Notes: a model not told the origin generated them from the sequence alone. A stretch of DNA of 64,000 nucleotides from Bradyrhizobium cosmicum (GCF_007290395.2 NZ_CP041656.2:2170001-2234000), one strand, 5' to 3'; numbered from the stretch's first letter, positions 19,622 through 30,536 are shown. Numbers and translations: made by a program.

Positions 19622-21292
19622 ATGAACCGCCGACTGGACAACGACCGCACCATCCGCTCGCCGCGCGGTAGCGAGATCAGCGCCAAGAGCTGGCTGACGG
19701 AAGCGCCCTTGCGCATGCTCATGAACAATCTCGATCCCGATGTGGCGGAGCGCCCGAGTGAGCTCGTCGTCTATGGCGGCATTGGCCGCGCCGCGCGCGA
19801 CTGGGAGAGTTTTGACCGGATCGTTGCTGCGCTGCGCGATCTCGAAGGCGACCAGACGTTACTGGTCCAGTCCGGCAAGCCGGTGGGCGTGTTCCGCACC
19901 CATGCGGACGCGCCCCGTGTGCTGATCGCGAACTCCAACATCGTGCCGCATTGGGCGACGCTCGATCATTTCAACGAGCTCGATCGCAAGGGCCTGATGA
20001 TGTACGGGCAGATGACCGCGGGCTCGTGGATCTATATCGGCAGCCAGGGCATCGTGCAGGGCACCTACGAAACGTTTGTCGAGGTCGGCCGTCGTCACTA
20101 TGGCGGCAGCCTCGCCGGCAAATGGATTCTTACCGCCGGTCTTGGCGGCATGGGCGGCGCGCAGCCGCTGGCGGCGACGATGGCGGGGGCGTCGATGCTC
20201 GCGGTCGAGTGCCAGCCGAGCCGCATCGAGATGCGCTTGCGTACAGGCTATCTTGATCGTCAGGCCGCAACGCTCGATGAGGCGCTTGCAATCATGGCGG
20301 AGGCCGCGAAGACGAAAAAGCCGGTCTCGGTCGGCCTGCTCGGCAATGCTGCCGAGATTTTCCCGGAACTGGTGCGCCGGGGCGTCAAGCCCGACATCGT
20401 CACCGACCAGACCAGCGCGCATGATCCGATCAACGGCTATTTGCCGAAGGGCTGGACGCTGGCTGATTGGGAAGCCAAGCGCGCCTCCGATCCGAAGGCC
20501 GTGGAGCGCGCATCGAAGATGTCGATGGTCGAGCACGTCCAGGCCATGCTCGATTTCCATGCGCAGGGCATTCCGACGCTCGATTACGGCAACAACATCC
20601 GCCAGATGGCGCAGGACATGGGCCTGAAGAACGCTTTCGATTTCCCCGGCTTCGTACCCGCCTATATCCGCCCGCTGTTCTGCCGCGGCGTCGGGCCATT
20701 CCGCTGGGCCGCGCTGTCGGGCGATCCCGAGGACATCTTCAGGACCGACGCCAAGGTCAAGGAGCTGATGCCCGACGACAAGCATCTGCACAATTGGCTC
20801 GACATGGCCAGGGAGCGCATCAAGTTCCAGGGCCTGCCGGCGCGGATCTGCTGGGTCGGTCTTGGCGATCGTCATCGCCTCGGCCTTGCCTTCAACGAGA
20901 TGGTGGCGAGCGGCGAGCTCAAGGCGCCGATCGTGATCGGCCGCGACCATCTCGACAGCGGCTCGGTGGCGAGTCCCAACCGCGAAACCGAGGCGATGAA
21001 GGACGGATCGGATGCCGTCTCCGACTGGCCGTTGCTCAACGCGCTGCTCAATTGCGCCAGCGGCGCGACCTGGGTGTCGCTGCACCATGGCGGCGGCGTC
21101 GGCATCGGCTATTCGCAGCATGCAGGCATGGTGATCGTTGCGGACGGCACGCCTGAGGCGGCAAAGCGGATCGAGCGCGTGCTCTGGAACGATCCCGCTA
21201 GCGGCGTAATGCGCCATGCGGATGCGGGCTATGAGACCGCGATCGATTGCGCCCACGACAAGAGGCTCGATCTGCCGAGCCTGGCGAAATAG
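19622..21292 (+). CDS. hutU: Urocanate hydratase HutU
   Basis: NAD-dependent hydration of urocanate to imidazolonepropionate. It has 556 residues, the expected size. Conserved stretches include [20 protein letters not shown], the Rossmann segment [14 protein letters not shown], the Cys-containing [17 protein letters not shown] and [18 protein letters not shown]. It starts 24 bp after hutH with an AGAGG-like ribosome-binding site. Last gene of the hutIHU operon; its stop abuts the stop of the convergent TetR gene with no gap. Confidence 0.97.
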   Translation: MNRRLDNDRTIRSPRGSEISAKSWLTEAPLRMLMNNLDPDVAERPSELVVYGGIGRAARDWESFDRIVAALRDLEGDQTLLVQSGKPVGVFRTHADAPRVLIANSNIVPHWATLDHFNELDRKGLMMYGQMTAGSWIYIGSQGIVQGTYETFVEVGRRHYGGSLAGKWILTAGLGGMGGAQPLAATMAGASMLAVECQPSRIEMRLRTGYLDRQAATLDEALAIMAEAAKTKKPVSVGLLGNAAEIFPELVRRGVKPDIVTDQTSAHDPINGYLPKGWTLADWEAKRASDPKAVERASKMSMVEHVQAMLDFHAQGIPTLDYGNNIRQMAQDMGLKNAFDFPGFVPAYIRPLFCRGVGPFRWAALSGDPEDIFRTDAKVKELMPDDKHLHNWLDMARERIKFQGLPARICWVGLGDRHRLGLAFNEMVASGELKAPIVIGRDHLDSGSVASPNRETEAMKDGSDAVSDWPLLNALLNCASGATWVSLHHGGGVGIGYSQHAGMVIVADGTPEAAKRIERVLWNDPASGVMRHADAGYETAIDCAHDKRLDLPSLAK

Positions 21293-21997
21293 CTAGCCGC
21301 TCTCCAGCAGGTTCGGCATCGTCATCTTCGCGCCGTCCATGAAGGTCTGGACGGCGTCGCGGACGATCGCATCAAGATCGGACGGGATCGGCGTCTCGTA
21401 GATGAATTTGCGAATGGCGAGATAGAAGATGCGGCCGTGCAGGCCCCAGAACAGCTCGGTCTCGCGCTCGCTCAGCGGATGGGCCTTCGCGTCCGGGAGC
21501 TTCAGATCGTGGCGCAGCTCGGCTGCCGCCGGCTCGATGATCTCGCGGCGGACGATGTCGAGATAGCGGCCGGTGATGCCGAAAGACTTCATGCCGGAGA
21601 AGACGAAGATCCGCACCCAATTGTACTCGAACACGCGCTCGACGTAATCGAGATAGAAGCGTGTCAGCCGCGCCTCCAGCGATTGCGAACGGTCGCGGAT
21701 CATCGGACCCCAATCGGGCGACCAGCGGCTGAGATAGACCTCCTGGTAGACGCGCTCGATCAGCGCTTCCTTGCTGGGGAAGTGGCGATAGATCGCCGAA
21801 TGCGTGATGCCCATGCGCTTGGCGAGCTCGCGAGTCTGGCCCTCGAAGCCGCGCTCGGCAAAGAAGCGGATCGCCTCATCCATGATCGCGCGCTCGCGGT
21901 CGGCGGCGCGCATGTTGCGGCGCTTTGGCGCGGACTTGCCGGTCTGGGTCCGCTTCCGGACCGGTCGCTTCGCTGGTTTGTGCGGTTTTCGGGCCAT
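21293..21997 (-). CDS. TetR/AcrR-family transcriptional regulator
   Basis: Probable repressor of the divergent molybdenum hydroxylase/ABC importer operon. It has 234 residues, with a very basic N-terminal tail (Lys/Arg-rich, residues 1-30), a TetR helix-turn-helix (AIMDEAIRFFAERGFEGQTR through ITHSAIYRHFPSKEALIERV) and a ligand/dimer domain containing FEYNWVRIFVFSGMKSFG. An ATG at residue 29 (MRAADRERAIMDE) would remove the basic tail and is an alternative start. Two similar palindromic sites lie 50 and 104 bp upstream of its start. Confidence 0.88.
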   Translation of the reverse strand: MARKPHKPAKRPVRKRTQTGKSAPKRRNMRAADRERAIMDEAIRFFAERGFEGQTRELAKRMGITHSAIYRHFPSKEALIERVYQEVYLSRWSPDWGPMIRDRSQSLEARLTRFYLDYVERVFEYNWVRIFVFSGMKSFGITGRYLDIVRREIIEPAAAELRHDLKLPDAKAHPLSERETELFWGLHGRIFYLAIRKFIYETPIPSDLDAIVRDAVQTFMDGAKMTMPNLLESG

Positions 21998-22046
21998 TTC
22001 GTCGCTGAATCGAACGTCTGGCTGCCTTCATAGCTCAAGGCGCATT

Positions 22047-22064
22047 TGTGACCAAATGGTCATT
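22047..22064. promoter_or_regulatory. Operator-like palindrome 1 (TetR regulator)
   Basis: TGTGACCAAATGGTCATT: arms TGACCA and TGGTCA around AA. It shares 13 of 18 positions with a second site 54 bp downstream. Both lie between the TetR gene and the hydroxylase operon, as expected for binding sites of the local regulator. Confidence 0.6.
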
Positions 22065-22100
22065 TCCTGTTGACCGCCCCCTGGCGCCGTGTCAGGATTT

Positions 22101-22118
22101 TGAGACCAGATGGTTACA
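22101..22118. promoter_or_regulatory. Operator-like palindrome 2 (TetR regulator)
   Basis: TGAGACCAGATGGTTACA, matching site 1 at the pattern TGNGACCANATGGTNA. The 54-bp spacing (about five helical turns) would place two dimers on the same DNA face. It lies 47 bp upstream of the first hydroxylase start codon. Confidence 0.6.
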
Positions 22119-22165
22119 AATCTGGCATCCCGGCTGATGAGCCGATGGATATCGAGGAAACGGCA

Positions 22166-23026
22166 GTGAAGGCGAGGGCTTTCAGCTATTTTCGTGCGGC
22201 GACGATCGACCAGGCGCTCGACGCTCATGCGCGCGCCGGCGACGATGCGCGTTTCATTGCCGGCGGCCAGAGCCTGGTGCCGGCCCTGTCGCTACGGTTG
22301 CAGGCACCGCGGCTTCTGATCGACATTACCCACATCGACGCGCTGCGCGGCGTCAGGCGCGAAGGCAGCTATCTGCGCATCGGCGCGCTGACGCGCCATT
22401 GCGAGATGCTGAGCGAGCCGCTGATCGCGGAATTCGCGCCGCTGCTTGCAGCTGCCGCGCCGTTCGTCGCCCATCCCGCGATCCGCAACCGCGGCACGTT
22501 CGGCGGCAGCGTTGCGCTCGCCGATCCCGCGTCCGAATTTCCCGCGATGACGCTGGCGATCGATGCCGAGATCGAGATCGCGGGCCCCGCAGGCCACCGG
22601 CGCGTCAAGGCCGACGACTTCTTCATCGACCTGTTCGAGACCGCGTTGCAGCCCGGCGAATTGGTCACCGCGATCCATGTCCCCCTGTTCAGGGCGGACC
22701 AGCGCTTTGCGTTCGACGAACTGGCGCGGCGGCGCGGCGACTATGCGCTGGTCGGATGCGGCATACTCGCGACTTGCGCCGGCGATCGCATCGACGATAT
22801 CCGCATCTCCTTCTTCTCGGTCGGCAATACGCCGACGCGGGTGAAGGGGACCGAGGCAACCCTGATCGGCGCCAGCCTTGATCCGGTTCGTATCGCCGCC
22901 GCGCAGGCCGCGCTCGAAGGCGATCTCGCGCCGCCCGACAGCGATGAAGTGCCGCCCGCCATGCGGCTGCATCTCGCACGCGTGCTGCTCGGCCGCCTGC
23001 TCGGGCGTCTTGGTGAGGGCGCATGA
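22166..23026 (+). CDS. Molybdenum hydroxylase FAD-binding subunit (CoxM/XdhB type)
   Basis: Medium subunit passing electrons from Fe-S clusters to an acceptor via FAD. The GTG at 22166 is chosen because a GAGGAAA ribosome-binding site precedes it and MKARAFSYFRA matches family starts; an ATG at 22145 is an alternative. It has 286 residues. FAD motifs AGGQSLVPALSLRL (near 35) and RNRGTFGGSVALADPASE (about 110) are intact. The stop overlaps the Fe-S subunit start (ATGA). First gene of a three-subunit hydroxylase and importer operon. Confidence 0.92.
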   Translation: MKARAFSYFRAATIDQALDAHARAGDDARFIAGGQSLVPALSLRLQAPRLLIDITHIDALRGVRREGSYLRIGALTRHCEMLSEPLIAEFAPLLAAAAPFVAHPAIRNRGTFGGSVALADPASEFPAMTLAIDAEIEIAGPAGHRRVKADDFFIDLFETALQPGELVTAIHVPLFRADQRFAFDELARRRGDYALVGCGILATCAGDRIDDIRISFFSVGNTPTRVKGTEATLIGASLDPVRIAAAQAALEGDLAPPDSDEVPPAMRLHLARVLLGRLLGRLGEGA

Positions 23027-23547
23027 ACGGCTCTGACGAAACTCTTCTGGATGATGTGGACGAGACTGTGCGCGTCCGCTTCATCGTCAATGGCCGCAAG
23101 GTCGCGTGCGAGGTCGCGCCTCGGGAGACGCTGGTCGATTGCCTGCGCAACGCGCTCGAACTGACGGGCACGCATGCCGGCTGCGAGATGGGCGCCTGCG
23201 GCGCCTGTCTGGTGCAGCTCGACGGCCGGGCCGTGCACGCCTGCCTGATGTTCGCGGTGCAGGCCGATGGCGCGAAGATCGACACGATCGAGGGCCTTAC
23301 CGAGAGCGGGGCGATCGCCGATCTCCAGGCCGAATTCCATCGCCGTAACGCGCTGCAATGCGGCTTCTGCACGCCGGGCATGCTGGTCAACGCCCATGAG
23401 CTGCTGACGCAAATCGCGCGGCCGAGCCGCGAAGAGATCCGCGACGCGCTGTCGGGCAATTACTGCCGCTGCACCGGCTATGAGGCAATTATCGACGCCA
23501 TCGATGCAGTCGCCAAGGCACGCAGCGAAGAGGGAGGCGCTACATGA
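23023..23547 (+). CDS. Molybdenum hydroxylase [2Fe-2S] subunit (CoxS type)
   Basis: Small electron-transfer subunit, 174 residues. The N-terminal plant-type ferredoxin domain binds the first cluster with Cys in GCEMGACGACLVQLDGR and a further Cys in VHACLMF. The C-terminal helical domain binds the second cluster with CGFCTPGM and NYCRCTGYE. Compared with relatives it carries an extra N-terminal acidic tail of about 15 residues. It overlaps its neighbours on both sides by 4 bp, which points to stoichiometric co-translation. Confidence 0.94.
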   Translation: MNGSDETLLDDVDETVRVRFIVNGRKVACEVAPRETLVDCLRNALELTGTHAGCEMGACGACLVQLDGRAVHACLMFAVQADGAKIDTIEGLTESGAIADLQAEFHRRNALQCGFCTPGMLVNAHELLTQIARPSREEIRDALSGNYCRCTGYEAIIDAIDAVAKARSEEGGAT

Positions 23548-25919
23548 GTGCGCCGCTGACCTCGCTCGATCGGCCGAATTCCTACATTGGCCGCTCCGTG
23601 CCGCGGCCCAACGCGAAGCGGCTCCTCGCCGGGCGCGGGCGCTATATCAGCGACATCCGGCTGCCGCGCATGCTATATGCCGCCTTCCTGCGCAGCCCCT
23701 ATGCGCATGCGAAGATCGTTGCCATCAATGTCGAGCAGGCGGGCGCCCTCGAGGGTGTGCATCTCGTCGCCGTCGGCGCTGATCTCGCAAAGATCTGCAC
23801 ACCCTGGATCGGCACGCTCGATCATTTCAAGGGGATGACCTCGGCACCGCAATTGCCGCTGCCGCTGGATCGCGTGGTCTGGGCCGGGCAGGCGGTGGTC
23901 GCCGTCGTCGCCGACAGCCGGGCGATCGCGGAAGACGCTCTGGAATTGATTGAGATCGACTACGAGGAGTTGCCTCTCGTTGTCGACATCGACGGCGCGC
24001 GAGACCCTGGCGGACCGCTGGTCAATCCCGATAGCGTCAATAATGTCTGCTTCCGCAGCCAGCTGGACAGTGGCGCGGTCGACGAGGCCTTTGCGCATGC
24101 CGCCCACGTGGTGGAGGAGGAGCTCTCCTTTGGCCGCCATACCGCGGTGACGCTGGAGCCGCGCGCGATCGTCGCTGATTATGATCCCGCCGTCGGCGCG
24201 CTCACGGTGCATCACGCCACACAGACGCCCTATCAATTCCAGGACCTCTATTCGCGCCACTATGGCATCCCGGAAGCGCGCGTTCGCGTCATCGCGACCG
24301 ATATCGGCGGCTCCTTCGGGATGAAGCTGCATGTCTATCACGAGGACATGGCGGTGGTCGGGCTCTCGATCCTGCTCGGCCGTCCCGTCAAATACGTCGC
24401 CGACCGCATCGAGTCCTTCGTCTCCGACATTCACGCGCGCGACCATCGCGTCCATGCCCGCATGGCGCTCGATGCCAAGGGCGAGATCCTGGCGATGGAC
24501 GTCGTGGACCTGACTGCGATCGGCGCGTTCTCGACCTATCCGCGCACCAGCGTGGTCGAGGGCAACCAGGTGATCCGCCTGATGGGCGCGCCCTATCGCT
24601 TCAAGAACTATCGCGCCGCGCTCGAGGTGATCTTCCAGAACAAGGTCCAGACCAGCCAGTACCGCGCCGTTGGACATCCCATCGCCTGCGCCGTCACCGA
24701 GCGGCTGGTCGACATGGCCGCGGCGAAACTAGGCCTCGATCCCTTCGCGATCCGTGCGCGGAACGTGATCGCCGACGACGCCTATCCGCAGACCTCGCCG
24801 ACCGGCTACCGCTTCGAGGCGCTGTCGCATCAGGTCTGCCTGAAGCGCCTGCACGAGATGATGGACTATGACACGCTGCGTGCCGAGCAGGCGGAGTTGC
24901 GCAAGCGTGGGATCCACCGTGGCATCGGCATCGCGGCCTTTGTCGAGATCACCAATCCCAGCCCGGCGTTCTATGGCGTCGGCGGCGCGCGCATCTCCTC
25001 GCAGGACGGCGCGATCCTCAGCCTGACGCCGTCGGGCGAGGTGCGCTGCCTGATCTCGGTCACCGAGCAGGGGCAGGGCACCGAGGCCATCATCAGCCAG
25101 ATCGTGGCCGACCAGCTCGGCGTCGCGCAGGAGCATGTCAAGGTCATCACGGGGGATACCGAGGTGACTCCGCATGGCGGCGCGACCTGGGCCTGCCGCG
25201 GTGCCGGCATCGGCGGCGAGACCGCGCTGCAGGCCACGCGCGCGCTCAAGCGCAACATTCTGGAGATCGCCGCGCTGATCCTCCAGGAGCAGCCGTCGTC
25301 GCTCGACATCATCGACGGCGAAGTCGTCGATGCGGTGACGCGGAACCAGCGCATGCCGATCTCCGAGATCGCGCGTATCGCCTATTTCCGCTCCGATACG
25401 CTGCCGCCTGGCACGCAGGCGCAGCTCACCGTCAGCCATCATTTCGCCCCGCAGGGCTATCCTTTCGCCTTCACCAACGGCATCCAGGGCTGCTCGCTGG
25501 AGGTCGATGTCGAGACCGGCTTCATCAAGGTGCTGAAGCACTTCATCGTCGAGGATTGCGGCCGCGTCATCAATCCGATGCTGGTGGACGAGCAGTTGCG
25601 CGGCGGCATCGTGCAGGGGCTGGGCGCGGCGCTGTTCGAGGAGTGCCGCTACAGCGAGACCGGCCAGCTCGTGAACGGCTCGCTGGCCGACTACCTCGTG
25701 CCGATGCCGATGGAGATGCCCGACATCGTCATCGGCCATGTCGAGACGCCGACCGCAGACACTGAGCTCGGCGCCAAGGGGGTTGGCGAGGCCGGCACGG
25801 CGGCTGCGTCCGCCTGTGTGCTCAACGCCGTCAACGACGCGCTCGTGCCGTTCGATGCGACGATCAATTCGATTCCGATCACGCCGACAAAAGTCCTGAA
25901 AGCCCTGAAGCGTTTCTAG
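23544..25919 (+). CDS. Molybdenum hydroxylase large subunit (xanthine/aldehyde dehydrogenase family)
   Basis: Catalytic subunit carrying the molybdopterin cytosine dinucleotide cofactor, 791 residues. Family motifs include RLLAGRGRYISDIRLPRMLY at the N-terminus, IGGSFGMK, EQGQGTEAIISQIVADQLG, and the catalytic Glu in GAKGVGEAGT near the C-terminus. The active-site loop reads TSQYRAVGHP, which is neither the AYxCSFR of form I CO dehydrogenase nor the AYRGAGR common in form II, so it is not a CO dehydrogenase. The substrate is probably an N-heterocycle or aldehyde brought in by the adjacent importer. Confidence 0.9.
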   Translation: MSAPLTSLDRPNSYIGRSVPRPNAKRLLAGRGRYISDIRLPRMLYAAFLRSPYAHAKIVAINVEQAGALEGVHLVAVGADLAKICTPWIGTLDHFKGMTSAPQLPLPLDRVVWAGQAVVAVVADSRAIAEDALELIEIDYEELPLVVDIDGARDPGGPLVNPDSVNNVCFRSQLDSGAVDEAFAHAAHVVEEELSFGRHTAVTLEPRAIVADYDPAVGALTVHHATQTPYQFQDLYSRHYGIPEARVRVIATDIGGSFGMKLHVYHEDMAVVGLSILLGRPVKYVADRIESFVSDIHARDHRVHARMALDAKGEILAMDVVDLTAIGAFSTYPRTSVVEGNQVIRLMGAPYRFKNYRAALEVIFQNKVQTSQYRAVGHPIACAVTERLVDMAAAKLGLDPFAIRARNVIADDAYPQTSPTGYRFEALSHQVCLKRLHEMMDYDTLRAEQAELRKRGIHRGIGIAAFVEITNPSPAFYGVGGARISSQDGAILSLTPSGEVRCLISVTEQGQGTEAIISQIVADQLGVAQEHVKVITGDTEVTPHGGATWACRGAGIGGETALQATRALKRNILEIAALILQEQPSSLDIIDGEVVDAVTRNQRMPISEIARIAYFRSDTLPPGTQAQLTVSHHFAPQGYPFAFTNGIQGCSLEVDVETGFIKVLKHFIVEDCGRVINPMLVDEQLRGGIVQGLGAALFEECRYSETGQLVNGSLADYLVPMPMEMPDIVIGHVETPTADTELGAKGVGEAGTAAASACVLNAVNDALVPFDATINSIPITPTKVLKALKRF

Positions 25920-25942
25920 AAAAAAGACCATTGGAGGAATTC

Positions 25943-27184
25943 ATGCCCAAATCCGGTTCGACTTCGAAGATCACCCGCCGCACCGCGCTCGCCGGCTTGT
26001 CGGCCGGTGCGGCCCTGCTCACCATGCCTCGCCTCGGCCGTGCCGCGGACGAGACGATCCGCATCGGCTTTCCGACGCCGCTCACCGGCCCATTCGCTGC
26101 TGAAGCGCGCGATCAGGTCAAGTGCGCCGAGCTCGCCGTCAAGCTCGTCAATGACAAGGGCGGCGTCGGTGGCCGCAAGGTCGAGCTCCTGGTGCGGGAC
26201 GACAAGCTCAACGCGGGCGAAGCCGCGACCCGTACCCTCGAGTTGATCGAGAAGGACAAGGTTCATGCCGTAGTCGGCGCGCTCTCCAGCGCCGTGCAGC
26301 TTGCGGTCAACGAAGTCACGCGCGCCCGCGGCGTGATCTACGTCTCGATCAGCCAGTCCGACACCATTAACGAGGCCAAGGATTTCAGCAAGTACACCTT
26401 CCACGAGGCGCTCAATCCGCACATGACGACCGCTGCCGTGGCGCGCCAGACCCTGAAGAAGGGCATGAAGGTCGCCCATCTCGTCGCCGACTATGCCTAT
26501 GGCCACGAGATGCTGCGTGGCTTCAAGCGCGCGCAGACCGCAATCGGCGCCGAGACCGTCGGCGAGATCCTGCATCCGTTCGGTGCGGCCGACTATTCCA
26601 CCTTCATGCCGCGCCTGATGTCGTTGCGGCCTGACGTGCTCTGCATTTCCAATTTCGGCCGCGACCAGGCCAACGCGATCAAGCAGGCGGTGGATTTCGG
26701 CGTCAAGCAGCAGATGAAGATCGTCGTGCCCGTCATCCTGCACAACCAGCGCCTTGCGGTCGGCCCCGACGTGTTCGAGGGCGTCGTCGGCGGCTCCAAC
26801 TATTTCTGGGGCCTGGAGACGCAGAGCAAGTCGGCTGCCAGCTTCAACGCGGCGTTCAAGGCCGCCAATGGCGGCGCGATCCCGACCGACTACGGCGCCT
26901 ATGGCTATTCCGGCGTCGGATCGTTGCTGGCTGCGATGCAGGCCGCCGGCGGCACCGACACAGACAAGGTCGTCGATGCCCTGGAGAAGTTGCAATATGA
27001 TTTGACCAAGGGGCCTCAGCATTACCGCAAATGCGACCATCAGTCGGTGCAGTCGGTGCTGGTACTGGAATCCAAGAAGAAGTCTGCCATGGCCAACGAC
27101 AACGATCTGTTCGCGATCCTGGCCAATGACGCAGGTTCCGACGACATGCTGCGCAGCTGCAGCGAGCTCGGCCACGCGACCTGA
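25943..27184 (+). CDS. Branched-chain-type ABC substrate-binding protein
   Basis: Periplasmic receptor (type I fold, Peripla_BP_6), 413 residues from the ATG at 25943 behind a GGAGG site. The N-terminus has a twin-arginine pattern (ITRRTALAGLSAGAALLTM) rather than a plain Sec signal. The mature domain starts DETIRIGFPTPLTGPFAAEA. It begins 24 bp after the hydroxylase large subunit and heads a complete importer set (two permeases, two ATPases). The ligand is probably the hydroxylase substrate rather than leucine or valine. Confidence 0.9.
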   Translation: MPKSGSTSKITRRTALAGLSAGAALLTMPRLGRAADETIRIGFPTPLTGPFAAEARDQVKCAELAVKLVNDKGGVGGRKVELLVRDDKLNAGEAATRTLELIEKDKVHAVVGALSSAVQLAVNEVTRARGVIYVSISQSDTINEAKDFSKYTFHEALNPHMTTAAVARQTLKKGMKVAHLVADYAYGHEMLRGFKRAQTAIGAETVGEILHPFGAADYSTFMPRLMSLRPDVLCISNFGRDQANAIKQAVDFGVKQQMKIVVPVILHNQRLAVGPDVFEGVVGGSNYFWGLETQSKSAASFNAAFKAANGGAIPTDYGAYGYSGVGSLLAAMQAAGGTDTDKVVDALEKLQYDLTKGPQHYRKCDHQSVQSVLVLESKKKSAMANDNDLFAILANDAGSDDMLRSCSELGHAT

Positions 27185-27195
27185 AGCTTGTTACC

Positions 27196-28071
27196 ATGGA
27201 CCTGTCGCTGATCATCATGCAGCTTCTCTCCGGGATCGCGCTTGGCGCGGTCCTGGTGATCACTGCGCTTGGACTGACGATCGTGTTCGGCATGCTGGGG
27301 GTGGTCAATTTCGCCCATGGCGCGCTGTTCATGATCGGGGCCTATGCGGGGCTGTATCTGGCATCGCTCACCGGAAGCTTCTGGTGGGGGTTGCTGCTCG
27401 CGCCCATCTTGATCGGCGCCTTCGGCATGCTGATCGAATTCGTCCTGATCCGCAGGCTCTATGGACGCTCGATCGACGATCCGTTGCTGCTCACCTTCGG
27501 CCTCAGCTACATCCTGGTCGAGGGCGTGCGCATCGTGTTCGGCAGCGACGGTATTCCGTTTCCGACGCCGCCGCAGCTGGTCGGCGTGCTTGATCTCGGC
27601 ATCGGCTTCTTCCCGCGCTACCGGTTGTTCGTCATCGCGCTGGTCGCCGTGGTGTTGCTGGCGCTCTGGCTCACGCTGGAGAAGACCCGCGTCGGCCTGA
27701 TCGTGCGCGCCGGCGCTCGCGATCCCACCATCATGCAGGTGCTCGGTGTCGATATCGGACGGGTCTGGCTTGCGATCTTCGGGCTGGGGGTCGGGTTGGC
27801 CGCGCTGGGCGGCGTGCTCGCGGGGCCCATGCGCAGCGTCAATCCGGAGATGGGCTCGCTGGTGCTGGCGGAGGCTTTCGTGGTGACCGTGATCGGCGGC
27901 CTCGGCTCGATCGTCGGCGCGGTCGTGGCCGGCCTGATGGTCGGCATTTCCATCAGCCTGGTCGCGCTGTTCGCCCCTGAAATGGCGACCATCGTGATGT
28001 TCGCGCTGATGGCGGTGGTGCTGCTGATCCGTCCGGAGGGCCTGTTCGGCGTGAGAGGGAGGACCGCGTGA
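27196..28071 (+). CDS. livH: Branched-chain-type ABC permease, LivH family
   Basis: Inner-membrane permease, 291 residues with about eight hydrophobic helices. Family features are the N-terminal LLSGIALGAVLVITALGLTI and the MLGVVNFAHGALFMIGAY motif, with further helices at ERFRYRL-like loops and a conserved MRSVNPEMGS loop. The stop overlaps the next permease (GTGA). It belongs to the importer of the hydroxylase operon. Confidence 0.93.
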   Translation: MDLSLIIMQLLSGIALGAVLVITALGLTIVFGMLGVVNFAHGALFMIGAYAGLYLASLTGSFWWGLLLAPILIGAFGMLIEFVLIRRLYGRSIDDPLLLTFGLSYILVEGVRIVFGSDGIPFPTPPQLVGVLDLGIGFFPRYRLFVIALVAVVLLALWLTLEKTRVGLIVRAGARDPTIMQVLGVDIGRVWLAIFGLGVGLAALGGVLAGPMRSVNPEMGSLVLAEAFVVTVIGGLGSIVGAVVAGLMVGISISLVALFAPEMATIVMFALMAVVLLIRPEGLFGVRGRTA

Positions 28072-29066
28072 CGTCACCATCGAGCGGCGAAGCGGTCGCC
28101 AAACCGGGGTCCAGCGGGCTCACCTGGCTCCTCGAGCAGCGCGTGCTGCTGTCGATTGCGGTGCTGGCCGTGCTGCCCTGGCTACTGCCGTCGCAGGCGC
28201 TCGCCGTCAACGTCCTGATCTACGGTGTCGTGGTGATGGGCTACAATCTGCTGTTCGGCTACACCGGGCTGCTGTCGTTCGGCCAGGCGGCGTTCTTCGG
28301 CGCGGGCGCCTACTTCACCGGCATTGCAATCGGCCGCTACGGCATGCCCTGGTTTGCCGCGGTACCGATCGCCGTCCTTCTCAGCACCTGCCTCGCCGCC
28401 GCGATCGGCATGGTCTCGACTCGCACCCGGGGCATCTATTTCTCCATGGTGACGCTGGCGCTGGCGCAGCTGGTCTATTACGTCGCGCTGCAGGCCTCCT
28501 CCTTCACCGGCGGCGAGAACGGCCTGCGCGGATTCACGGTCGACCGCATCAGTCTCTTCGGCTTTCAGGTCAACTTCCTCGACCCCGTCAACAAATATTA
28601 CGTGCTGATGGCCTTCGCGGCGCTGGCGATGTGGTTCCAGTCCCGCATCCTGAATTCGCCGTTCGGCGCCGTGATCGAGGCGATCCGCGAGAACGAGCAG
28701 CGGGCGCGGGCCTGCGGCTATGACGTCGAACGCAGCAAGCTGATCGTGTTCATGCTGTCGGGCGCGATCTCTTCGCTCGGCGGCTGCATGCTGGCGCTGC
28801 ATCTGTCGATCGTGCCGCTGGACCTCCTGCACTACCAGACCTCCGGCATGATCGTGATGATGGTGCTGCTCGGCGGCGCGCGTAGCTTCTTCGGGCCCTT
28901 CGTTGGGGCGGCGAGCTTCCTGATCCTCGAGGACGTCATCTCGCTCTGGACGCCGCATTGGCAGATCTTCGTCGGCGCGATCTTCGTCCTGTTCGTGCTG
29001 TTCCTGCCCAAGGGCATCTGGGGCACGATGCTCGACGCCCTGGGCATCGGAAAGGCGCGGCCATGA
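28068..29066 (+). CDS. livM: Branched-chain-type ABC permease, LivM family
   Basis: Second permease, 332 residues from a GTG at 28068 overlapping the livH stop. Characteristic stretches are VVMGYNLLFGYTGLLSFGQA, RGIYFSMVTLALAQ and IRENEQRARACGYDV (the ATPase-docking loop). About ten membrane helices are visible. The stop overlaps the livG start by 4 bp. Confidence 0.93.
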   Translation: MTSPSSGEAVAKPGSSGLTWLLEQRVLLSIAVLAVLPWLLPSQALAVNVLIYGVVVMGYNLLFGYTGLLSFGQAAFFGAGAYFTGIAIGRYGMPWFAAVPIAVLLSTCLAAAIGMVSTRTRGIYFSMVTLALAQLVYYVALQASSFTGGENGLRGFTVDRISLFGFQVNFLDPVNKYYVLMAFAALAMWFQSRILNSPFGAVIEAIRENEQRARACGYDVERSKLIVFMLSGAISSLGGCMLALHLSIVPLDLLHYQTSGMIVMMVLLGGARSFFGPFVGAASFLILEDVISLWTPHWQIFVGAIFVLFVLFLPKGIWGTMLDALGIGKARP

Positions 29067-29810
29067 ACGGCGAACTGCTTCGCGTCGAGGGGATCGGCAA
29101 GCGCTTTGGCGGATTCACAGCGCTCGAGGGCATCACGGTGTCCTTTGCCGCGGGGCAGCTCACTTCGATCATCGGGCCGAACGGCGCCGGCAAGAGCACG
29201 TTCTTCAACATCCTCTCCGGCGCGTTGACCCCAACATCGGGCAAGCTGCACTTCAGGGGACACGAGCTGAGCGGCTTGCCGCAGCACCGTTTCGTGCATC
29301 AGGGCATCTCACGGTCCTATCAGATCACCAACATCTTCCCGGACCTGTCCGTGCACGAGAACGTCCGCGTCGCGGCGCAGGCGCTGACCGTGAGCTACGA
29401 CATCTGGCGCAACCGCGCCCGGCTGACCGAGCTGAATGCGCGCGCCGATGCTGCGCTCGACGCCGTCGGGCTGCTCTCCAGGCGCGGCGAACTTGCAAAG
29501 TTCCTGTCGCACGGCCAGCAGCGTGCGCTGGAGATCGCGATCGCGCTGGTCTCCGAGCCCGAGCTACTGTTGCTGGACGAGCCGACCGCGGGCATGGGGC
29601 CTGAAGAGACCAAGGACATGGTCGCGTTGCTCGAACGTCTGGCCGAGAAGCGCACCGTCCTCCTCGTCGAGCACAAGATGAAGATGGTGCTGGGCCTGTC
29701 CAAGCGCGTCGTGGTGCTGCACCACGGCCGGCTGCTGGCCGACGGCGCGCCCGACGAGATCAGGAGCAACCCGGAAGTCCGCCGGGTCTACCTCGGACAG
29801 AGTGAAGGCT

Positions 29811-29818
<8 letters not shown>
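29063..29818 (+). CDS. livG: Branched-chain-type ABC ATPase, LivG family
   Basis: ATPase of the importer, 251 residues from the ATG at 29063 (ATGA overlap with livM). Walker A GPNGAGKST, signature LSHGQQRALE (Gly-Gly replaced by His-Gly, which is common in LivG), Walker B LLLDEPTAGMG and switch His in LLVEHKMKMV are all present. Confidence 0.93.
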
Positions 29819-30530
<712 letters not shown>

Positions 30531-30536
30531 GGGGTC

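Noticed and set aside
23544..25919. Carbon monoxide dehydrogenase (coxL)
   Set aside because: The active-site loop lacks the Cys-containing form I motif and differs from form II, so only the family name is used.
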